64,000 bases of DNA from the NCBI RefSeq assembly GCF_021869535.1, contig NW_026262581.1, positions 112,558,771-112,622,770 of the forward strand, in the 5' to 3' direction. Positions 48,901 to 60,900 of this stretch are shown in pieces. This stretch comes from Mytilus californianus. Taxonomy: Eukaryota > Mollusca > Bivalvia > Mytilida > Mytilidae. The position numbers were made by a program, and so were the translations under genes. The notes under the pieces are model-generated. The model had not been told where the DNA came from. It saw only the letters and a program-made list of their open reading frames with translations, and ran no database searches. Within the stretch, counting starts at the first letter, position 1; every line of letters starts with the position of its first letter.

Positions 48901-51900
48901 TGAAAGTACTTTTATTCATTGGTATCAATTTTCGTGGAATGAGCAAAGTTACATGTTCGTCGGTTCTTAAATTTGTGGATTTTCGATCTCTGAAAATAAA
49001 ATTTAGGTAAGGATCTCATCTGAAACAAGATTCTTTAAAATAATCATATGCTGTTCATTTTCACTTACATGTTCGTCTTTCTTTTCTGATAACATTCATT
49101 AGATTTTTAATAAAATAATTTCCGAAATAAGCTGATTATTCATCTCTGAATACAAATTGTCTCATTGAAGTAAACATTTTAATTGTTGCACACATGTAAT
49201 CAGAAGTGGTGACACTAATTAACCCAAGATCGAACAATCAACAGATTAACGATCATCAATGATGTTAATTGGTCCATAAACATGTCATTTAAAGAAAAAG
49301 GTTGCATAAGAAATGCTACAAATGTACTTTGAATTAATACTTTTGAAATGGAAAAGAAAGCCCTATATGAAATTAATATTTTTTTAGTGAGAAATGTGAG
49401 GAGATAAAATGAACACTTCACCATCATATATCTTCACTGGAAGTATGACTTTCATCTTCCGAAACTAATTTTTTCATGAGAATAAAAAGGTTAAAAGTCG
49501 TACAACTTATGTTAATTAAAGATTAAAATCCAACTGAAGTTGTACATACTACACTGGTGCTACTACACTGCATATAGTTCATAATGCATTTGCTGATATT
49601 CAATGTTTTCTCTAGATTACTATGTAATCAAACCTACAGGGGATCTTTCCATGTGTTTTTTTTGGACAACAGTAATAAAATTTTGTTGACAGTTAAATTC
49701 GTGGATAAAGGCTTCCACGAATACGGTGAAAATTGTTACCCCACAAATAAAAGTACTTTCACAGTAAGAAATATTTAATATATTTTTTGTTGCCAAGTTC
49801 CAAGGTATTCACCTCATGTCAGAATTTGATAACCCAATCATTCAATATCAGATAACTAATCATGTGTGGTAAATAATAACCTCAGTTGCATATACTCTAG
49901 GTCAAATTTTTATAAATTAAAAGTTTTTCGACATTCTGGTTTGAGGTGTTCATTCAGTAAGTAATATTTTGTATAACACTGGCAACTTCATCCAGTAGTG
50001 CAACTCAGATAACAAAACTTACAATGCTCAATCTTAATTTTTTACTTTCAGATGCAGATGGACGACCTCTTTTTCTCTTCCCAGGCGAATTAGCACTTTT
50101 TGGAGGTCTCCCAGGACTTCTCTTCAATGGCTGTACATAATGGTCATCATGATAATTTTTTGGAGGTCTCCCAGGACCTCTTTTCAATGGCTGTAAATCT
50201 TGATTCACATTACTTATTTTTTTAGGTCTCCCACGGCCTTTTTTTACTGGCTGTTCTTTTTCCTCCTCTGAAATATATTCATTTTCACTGTCAGATTGTT
50301 CTTGTATAATATCTTCAACATCCTCTGTGTAATTAACATCTTGCTTGGCATATGGACTTTTAGGAGGTCTCCCACGACCTCTTTTCGCAGCATGTACCTG
50401 ATATTCCTCATTAGCATTTTTCGGAGGTCTCCCAGGACCTTTCTTAACTAAATGTACTGCTTCCTTCTCATAAGCAGATTTCAGAGGTCTCCCAGGGGTT
50501 CTCTTTATTGACTGAACATCTTCCACCTCATCTTTATTTTTTTTGGGTCTCCCACGGCCTTTTTTAACTGGTTTTTCTTCTTCCTCCTCCCAAATATATT
50601 CAATTTCACTGTCAGATTGTTCTTCCATATCTTCAACATCCTCTGTGTAACTAAAATCTTGCTTTGGGGGTCTCCCACGGCCTCTTTTTACTGGTTGTTC
50701 TTCTTCCTCCTCTGACATATATTCATATTCACTGTCTGATATTTCTTCTATAATATCTTCCACAGCTTCTGTGTAACTAACATCTCCCTTGCATAGACGT
50801 GTTTTATTCTCATCATTCTTCCCAAAACCTGTAGGTCTACCAGGCTTTTTAACAGTGGGTGATTCCTCTATTGGTATCTGTAATAGAGATATTTATATGT
50901 TAATCAATTTATAAATTGTGGACATAAAATGTAAAGGCAACATTTAAGGGTTTAGTGTTCATCATGTGTGATAAGTTAATTGAATAGGTCACAAATTGTA
51001 ACATGTCAACTATATGAGTAATTTAAAATCAGTGAAGGATATCTGAGGGGGGAATATAAATAGTCTCCATGGAAATAAAAATAATACTGTATACAAAATT
51101 ACCCTGAACTTATAACAAGTTCTTCCTGTAAAACTGACCATTGTACATGTTTACTTTGGTGTACTAGTTTTCTCTCATTTTCTATAATTTTGTACTTTTT
51201 GCACACTTCCATCATGTAAGCCATTTAAAATTTAAAGGTCAGTGTTTTATCATGGAGAGATGAGGTAAAATAATCTCCATGGGAATTAGATCTATTGATG
51301 CTGATCCAAAAGAATACAAAACTTCATAATCGTCTCATAAGAGGTTTCTATGAAAAATATGCCAAACTAAAGAAGGCCCAAAATTTCCATAAACTTTGGT
51401 GTTTAAGCTTGATTACTTATATATAAATGAAAGAACCGAGTTCCAATGTCCCCTGCATTGCACATATTTTATCTGTCCAAGGGCAATAACTAAAAAAAAA
51501 ATCTTTTTTTTCTTCTTTAAAACTTTAAATATAAAGTTTAATAAAATTCTAGCAAGAATAGTACGAGAGCCCTAACAATGTAATTTTCCATATAATTAAT
51601 ATTTCCAAGGAGCATAACTCTTTTAAAAATAGTTGATCATCATTGATTTCCAAACTTGTCCAAGACATTGCTGATATAAATTTTTATGAAAATCTGGCAA
51701 GTTTTGTACAAGTAAAAGAGCTAACAAGACCGGACAGAAAGACACACGAACGGATGGACACCCTGTATTTCTATGTCCCCCACAATGCATCGGGCGGGGG
51801 ACAATAAACTGAATACACTACCTGTAAAGATTTAGGGGGTCTTCCTCTACCTCTTTTTTCTTTCTTTGGACTTCCACATCCTAGGTTCTTTTTCTTTAGG

Positions 51901-54900
51901 GATAAAAGCTTTTCATCTTTAGGTTTATTCTTAGTTCCTGGGGGCCTGCCAGCACGACGTTTTGGTGATGGTGACTCGTCTTGCTGCCGTTCATGAAATA
52001 TAATACTATCTTCCCATTCATCATCAAAGTATTCATCTTCCCTTTCATCATCAGAGTATTCCATTTCTGTTGTTGTATCATCGTTTTCAGCGATATCATC
52101 TTCCATACTTGTACCATTGATAGCAGACAACTCTTCATTTACTTGTTTTACAAAATCTTGATAACTCATAGATTCTTTTGATGTGAATTTACTGTTCGAT
52201 TCTTTTGAAATAAATTGACTGTTTGATTCTTTTGAAGTGACTTTAATACTGCTCTCAGATTTTGGAGGTCTGCCCCTTGGTCTTTTGATGACATTCTTCA
52301 TGGATTTAACTTTCTTCTTATTTTTTGAACCTGGAGGTCTACCTTTCTTCTTACTTTCTCTTACTGTACACTTCACTAATCTTACTTCTAGTGATTTAGT
52401 CTTAAGAAAAGGAAAGTAAATGCATTAAAATTTTGCTCATACCGTTAAAATAATAAATCCATAGATATAAATATTGATGGTAAAATATTTGCAGTCTTTT
52501 AGTAAAAAGTATTTATTATATAGGTTTAATAAAATACTGGATCCTAGTCAAACAAGAGTGTGCACGCTGAAATGTCTCGCCTGCTTTACTACCATTGATT
52601 TTATGTTGATAGCCCTAAATATAAAGTTTTACAAGTATCACATTAACTTATCAAGATCCAAGAAAATGAGGTCAAGGTCAGATAAACCAAGCCAGTAATA
52701 CATGTACACCTTACAATCATTCCATACATTGAATATAGTAGACCTATTGAATATAGTATAAAAGAAACAGACCAAACCATGAAAACTTTATATTGACCAA
52801 TGAACCATGAATATGAGGTCAAAGTCAGATGAACCCTGCCAAACAGACATGTACACTTTACAATCATTCCAAAGATCCATTTTAGTTGACATATAAAATA
52901 TAGTATCTAAGAAACAAATTTAACCATGAAAACTTATCATGGACCAATGAACCATGAAAATGAGGTCAAGGTCAGATGATACCTGCCAGACAGACATATA
53001 AACATTACACTCATTCCATACACCAACCATAGTTTACCTATTGCTTATAGTTTAAGAAAAACAGACCAAAACACAAAAACTTAACATTGAGCAATGAACC
53101 ATGAAAATGAGGTCAAGGTCAAATAAAACCTGCCATACTGACATGTACATAATAAAATATTTCCATACACCAAATATAGCTGACCTATTGCATACAGGTT
53201 GCATTTCTGTAAATATTGACAATGCAATTTCCCATAGGAACTCCTTTTACGGCTAAAACTGTACCACTTTTACTATGAAGTTTTGAACAAAATCTTATCC
53301 TAGAATTGAAAGTTCATATGCACTACAATTTTTTTCAAAGGTCAAAATATAGGGCTGTGCGGCATATTTTCAACGTTTATATGCCCTGAACTTTTCAGAG
53401 TTTAAACTAACACTAATTTTCTTAACTACCCCTACCTCGAATGAAGGGTTACCACAGATTTCAATGTAAACAATATGCACATGTATATTTACTGGTAACA
53501 TTCCCAAGTTATGTCTCTATGAGATGGAACACAGAGAGCATAACTGGGAACCAGTATGTAAACAAAATTAATTTTCTATGAATATTCTAAATCTCCCCAA
53601 AAGAGACGTGGTTTGAGAAACAGCTGTATTTACAAAGTGCAACCTACAGTATTAGAAAAATAGACCAAAACACAAAAACTTTACTTTAACCACTGAACCA
53701 TGAAAATGAGGTCAAGCTCAGATGACACCTGCCACCTGGACATGTACACCTTACGATCATTCCATCATATAGTAACATGAGTTTAGTATGGGCAGATGAT
53801 ACATTTTAACTGATCCTTGATTATCAGGAGTTATTAAGCTAATATGCTTTGAAATTTGTCGATGCTGTTCCCGAAAGGAATTAATTTGTGAGTCTATCTA
53901 TGATCCCAAGTTCTCTTCAAGTTTAATTCATTCATAAGTCTTCATACTTATAGAGGATGCAAGGAATCTATCTTTTTCTTAAGGTGTTCCAATATATTTT
54001 CTGCAATACCCTTGTATAACATCATACAAGCATTTACCAATTGTTTTATTTTTTGGACAAAATAGGCTCCATGCAATCAATTCTATGTTTATGTGACAAA
54101 GACAATGAGTTTTTTGTAAACTGTCGGTGCTTTTCTGTTGCTTGTTAAAGGTGGTTTCTTTAAACAATAATCCTAACTGCAAGAAGATCATACCTACATT
54201 GTATTACAGCCTAATAGATAATAAAATAGTCCTTAATTGAACTGTTTATCCTTCGAGCACCTAAATTCATGTTTGAATATTTGAATAGACTGATCTTTAG
54301 TTTTGTGAAGCATTTTGTAGAATTGTTTTTCTGTTCTGTTCTTTAGGTCATGGTGTTACATGTATTTTCCTTAGATTTTTTATTGCATCTTGATATTTTT
54401 CTACTTTTTTTTTAATAATATACAGTTATCACGTCTGCTACATGTAACATTTATATTTCCCTTTTATCATTTTTATTTTTTATCTTAAGTTATTTTACGA
54501 TAAATGCCTTTCTCAAATTTGATGTTTTTGTGTACCACATCTTTTGTAAATTCTTCTTCTGTATGACTATGTGATTGTTTCTTTTAGAATTTGAACATAT
54601 GACATGAAAAAAGCAAGAAAAAAAAATCAAATTTCAAAATTTTAGCTATAGATAGTATAATCCTTACCATATTAAATGGTCTTGCAAATCTTCTACCCTC
54701 TGACTAAAAAAAATTTATGGAACCAATTAGAAAATTCTCTACAACCTATATCAGATAAGTATAAACCTTTTGTTCCTTAAATTTTAAAGAGAGCTGTTTT
54801 TCACACATGTGAATCTAAAGTAAAAAAAAATCCTGAGTTAGGACTAGGAAAAAATGGACATGGATCAATTTTACAGTCCTTTTATGATTTTAAACGTCAT

Positions 54901-57900
54901 TGTAAGATATTCCTAATGTATAGAGTGCTTATTTATTTGGAAGCATCCAGAAATTTCTTCTACTATTCTCATTAAAATCTGTCACATTTTGTCAAAAAAA
55001 TAAAGGAAGGTAAGTTTTAGGATAAACTTTGCACAGTGAACAATCATCATATTTTAAACAAAACATTCCTTTTAATCCATTCCAGAAAACCAATGCAATA
55101 TTTTGGTGATGTAGTATACTTGTGCTTGAAATTATTTATATGTATCGAAAATATTCAACAAAATTACTATCAACATCATATTGAAATATTGTCATCAACA
55201 GAGTGCTTTATAAGAATTATAGAAAGGGTACTTTAACATACTGCATGTCCCGTCACTCTATAAACACCTGGAATCTGATTGAACTTCCAAATCCCATCCA
55301 GTCATTTTATTAAACTTACAAAGTAGACACATCTTAACTTCAGATAAATGTAGCTTGATTATAAAGCTAATGTTTAAACCTTTTGAGATTTCATAAATAC
55401 CTTGTTCTAAAAAGATACATTTTAGTTCATTTATATGTTTTGGAGTTTAGTATGACGTCCATTTTCACTGAACTAGTACACATTTTTGTTTAGGGGCCAG
55501 CTGAAGCCCGCCACGGGATGCGGGATTTTCTCTCTTTGTTGAAGACCCATTGGTGGCCTTCAGCTGTTTTCTGCTCTTTGGTAAGGTTGTTGTCTCTTTG
55601 ACACATTCCCCATTTCCGTTCTCAATTTTATATAGATTACAAAATAGTTATATATACCTGAGGATGAGGAGGGTGTATTCTTGGTCTTCCCCGACCTCTA
55701 CCACTGGGTATTTTCTGCAACATATACAAATTAGGAATCCCATTATATAATAAACTTAGAATAATATCTTACTTTTTTAAATAAATATATAAGACAAAGC
55801 TTAGCCCAGGATTATATGACTGCAACGTGTTTGACTTTGATTTGATTTGATTTTTGGTGTTTTAACGCCACTTTTAAACACCGCTTTTGGGCTATTTCGT
55901 GGCGGCCAGTTTTTATTGGTGGAGGAAGCCGGGGTGCCCGGAGAAAACTAACGACCTTCGATAGGAAAACTGACAATCCTTTGACCTATAATGGTAACTT
56001 TAAATAAATTGTGACTTGGATGGAGATTTGTCTCATTGGCACTCATACCACATCTTATCTATATACAAAGTGCCAAAAAGACAAAGAACAAAAATGAGAA
56101 CACCAAAACGACGGAGACACAGATAACCAACACATAACACAAAAAACTAAAAAGTACATACATCAACGAACAGCACGAACCCCTAAAAACTGGGGGTGAA
56201 CTCAGGTGTCCTGGAAGGATGAGCAGTTCCTGCTTCTTGCAAGACACCAGCTGTGTTGCTAGTTATAAGTCATGTCCGGTGAAGTAGGAAAGACATCTAT
56301 GACAATTCAATGGAGATCATTTAAGGCAGTGGAAATAATTATTCAATTATTCAGTTCAAGATCTGATGTCCTCAGAAAGTAACAGTAATACAAAAAGTCA
56401 TAAATATGCTGCAATTAAAAGTGGGCATTACATGTCTTGGTGAGCAGCAAAAAAAACACTAAAACTTCAGCAGTTGATAAATTAAAGAAATGTCAAAGTA
56501 CAAGTGGAAAATCAAGTTTCATACCATCTTGTTATGATCAATATTGTCAGAACAAAAAAATATAATCGCTCGCCTTTACTTTTCAAGCTTCACCTTAAAA
56601 ATTTGCAAATTAAATTTTTTTTTATTAAAATTTACAAATCGCTTGCTCGCCCCAATTTCTGGAGTGGAAAAATCCATAGAAAAAGAAATTAAATTGGTGT
56701 GGCCTAAGAACTGATTGTTCAATGATGTTGTTTACGCCGATTGACCTTGGGTCAACCGGTGTAACTCATTCATAAAAAACAAACTCGAGATTGGCGTATA
56801 GGAGAACAATTGATAGTACAAAACTTGTATGTGTATTTGATCAGTAATTTTATCCCATTTGGGTACCAAATATCAGCTCAATTTTTGCATCAAAGGCTAT
56901 AAACAGAGAGAAAAACTATTATTTTAATAAGATTTGTAAGTTAAAGGGCATGATAAGGTTAAAAGTAGGCCAACTAGATCAAAACTCACATTTGATCTCC
57001 GACTACAATTACACTTCAATAACTGATAATAGCAACAAATACTTCCCACAGCTATAACTAATCTTTATCACTGATCAATTAAAATGATGTAAAGGTCAGA
57101 TGAACCCTGCCAGACATATATGTACACCTTACAACTAATGTTATATAGCTGACCATCAACTAAAAGTAACTTAAAATGTGATGTAATCATGAAATTTTTA
57201 AGTTGATCAATGAGTCATGAAAATGAAGTAAAGGTCAGCTGAAGTCAGTCAAACATGAATACATGGGACTACATCATACATGTACTGCCACCAGGTAAGA
57301 ATTCCTTTGTCTCACATTCAGTGATAGCCAAGACAAAAACAATATGTACTTTTTTAGCTATAATTTTAAGAGCCACGCAAAATATCTATAAGATAAATGG
57401 AGGCATTTTCAATAAGTTACTAAATACTTAAATATATGGTATATTACCGGTGGATGAATTCTTGGCCGTCCTACTTTTTTTGGACCATCTGATTTCTACA
57501 AATTACAAAAATATGACCAATCTTATGAAAAACTTCTATAAATTATCAATAATTAACAAACCTGAGTTAAATCTATGCAAGCTATATCAAAGCAAAATTA
57601 TTTGGAATAGTTTGGTTTGGTTTACTTTCTAGTAGAATAAATAGTGTTCAACTTCGGAACTAAAGGCTGCTATGTTGTAAATCTTTTCTTCCATCAGACT
57701 GGAACAAGAATTTTCAATCTAAATTTCACATAGGATGACCATTTCAGCCATATTAAATCACCATTGCTTAAACCCAAGGTAGAAGCTTGTGGCATGTTTA
57801 ACAGTGAAATTAAATATCAATACACGTATTAGCTATGTGTATATGGTAATCAGCAATTAATTAATTACATGACATATTTTAGTATGCATATTATAAAATT

Positions 57901-60900
57901 TTCTCCAAGATTGTTACTTACAGGTAGTTTGAATGGATTTGGAGGTCTTCCTCTTCCTCTTTTTAATGACTGAAAAAATACATAGGTATATAACCTTGTA
58001 TCTTGGTGTTAAATCAAAAATTAAGTTAAATATTACTGGAATCTTTATTTAAATCTTATTCATATGCTGTAACGTTCTAATACACTTGAAGCACAAACCC
58101 CCCTCCGAAAAAAATATCAAGAGAAATAAACTGATTGCTTCAATGGAACCGAAATATCTTGTCTAAATTTCCATGTTTCTTTTAAATGTAGCCAATATTT
58201 TGTTAAAGGCCTTTAATATTCCTTGTCTCTTAAAAGTCAAACATGAACAGAACATTTTAATTTAACAAATTTCAAACATTCATGGCAGAAAGCAATCAAT
58301 GACAACCACAGGATTAGAAGCTCCTGAAATTATCACAAAACATTGAAGCTAATACTATCAATAAATCTAATAAATTATAATATGTCCTGTTATAGCAGAC
58401 AAATAACTACAAATATAAAGTCAAAAGTTGACAGCTTCACACCCAAATTCTGAGTTAAATGATAAAAAGGAGTCAAATCTCTTAGCTGAGGTTTCAATGC
58501 TCATGAAAATGACAACAAATAAAATGAATAACCGGAGCACAATTTTTATGCAAATTGGACGTAATATTTGTTTGAAGATAAACAGTATATAAATAACACA
58601 TAGCTGAGAGGGTGATAGAGTAGATTGGTACCCCGAGAAAACATTGTCAACTGAGGCGAAGCCAAGGTTGACAATGTCTTTTCGAGGGGTAACAATCTGC
58701 TCTATCATCCTCTCAGATATGTGTTATTTAATTTATTATACTGAATGTTCTGTTATTACTGTCTATTAAATTTCAAACTCAAAGTAATAAACTATGACGT
58801 CTTGTACATAATCATCCGTATTTAATAAAGCGCACACTTGATCAAGTGTCTCCGTGAAGGGTAATAGAGTATTTACCATAGGATAGAGTAAATTGTCTAC
58901 CTCATATTAACCAATCAAAATCTGGCATTTTGACATGAAATATAATAATGTTATATGATATATTTTTGGTATTACACATACTGGGGTAACTAACATAAAA
59001 TCTGTTTTCCTTTCACTGTCTGATTGTTGTACATCATCCTGAAAATAAACAAGTTACAATATCAATCAATATTTATTATAGTGTATGCAACAGGACATTG
59101 TAGCATTAAAACATTTGATGCTTTCTGAAATTGATTGACAGTCAAAAAAAATTGTAATCAATGTTATAACTTCGGATAATTATGAACATGTGAGAAAACT
59201 TTAACATGAATGTACAGGTAATTTCCAAATGTCAGCTTACGTGACAAAATTTTTTTTAAGATTGATTAATGGGTGATTTTGTAAAGTACAATATTTACAT
59301 GCATGTTCAGGACTATAACATATTGGTAAAATATGTGGTTGTATTTACACTGCTTTGTAATAGACCAACATGCTGAGTCTGACTATTAACACCCTAGTTC
59401 ACAAGGAAACAGTTTGTGGGAAGACAAAGAGAAAACCAAAGGCCTCATTTATCTTAACAATAAACAAAAAACATTTATAGCAGACAGCAGCAAATGATAA
59501 CCACTGGATTACAAGCTCCTGAAACTATCACAAAAGATTGAAGTGAATAATATCAAACAAATGTAGCCACATTTGTACACCAGAATTATATTTGTCTATT
59601 CATATCAAGTCAATATCTTTTTCTACCATAAAATGTGGTCAACTATTTTTGGTGACATGGTATATTCTGAAATCAGACAGGCATATATTTTCCTAAATAA
59701 AATATGAAAAAAGATCATTCTTATTTACATAGCAGTATCATGATTGATAAGTAATAGTTCCAGCTTTTATCAATCGAACCATACAATAAAACATAATTAA
59801 ACAGCAGTGGCATGATATCAATGGCTCCAGGCAACAAAATCAAAACAAATAATCAGGAACCTCATCAGTGATTGTCTTAAGTCATATCTTATGAGTGCTT
59901 ATAAACTTGTCAGTGGCAGATCAATGTTTTCAAAAAGTGGGAGGGAGAACCATGAAGAGTTCAGGAATGTTTGTTCTGTAAAAAAAAAAGGAGAAACTTA
60001 AGAACAAACTTTTGCCCCTTAAGGAAGTGGACCCCTTAAATCTGCACCAATTATCACTCCTGCTTTTGACTTAATGTTAATAAGGAACTATATACATGAT
60101 AGTATTCAGTTGTTTAGACTTCATCATAAACAAAACCGACAACAACAGAACACTGAATGTTTATCTTCGTGTTTTATCCCCTTAAAACTATATTGACTAT
60201 CCTTAAACACCAATTAAATGTGTACTAACAAGTTTTTTAGGAGTATCTGATTTCCTTGGTCTTCCACGTCCAGTGCTGGTAGGTTCTTGTAACTGTAAAT
60301 ATAACATAAAAAACCAATGTATACCAATAGAATTAAATTGGTTAAAATTTAAGATATATGTTTTTCAGTAACCTTACAATTTTTTTCATGAAAATGAATT
60401 ATTTTTGTTCTGTTATAAGAGTTATTCTTATTTTATATATTCAAATTCGGTTTCATGTATGATTTCTAGTAAGATTAAATATAAACAATTGTTGAAACCA
60501 AATGAATTTGCCACAATTTTTATTTTCATTAGCCCTATTTTTCGCTCATGCAACAAAAAGTTGGGAAAAACAACTGTTGATAACATCTCCACCATGAAAT
60601 AATTATTTATAGAAATGTTTATCAAGGCAATCAATCAACTGAATGTGTAAGATTGGAGATAATTGATATTGATAACTAAATAGGAAAGTTTAGCATCCAT
60701 GCAACTGAAATTTAACATTGGAATAATAAATTTGTGTAACAGCATATATTCCAAATTCTAATATGAAGTGCTGCTTTCGCTTTATAATCAATAGCATGTT
60801 TAAATGATAGATATATCTATATGAAGGTACAGGTATTTTATGCTAATACTCTGGATAAAATTTGAATATAACAGCCCACTGGCTATGAGAAAGTTCCAAC

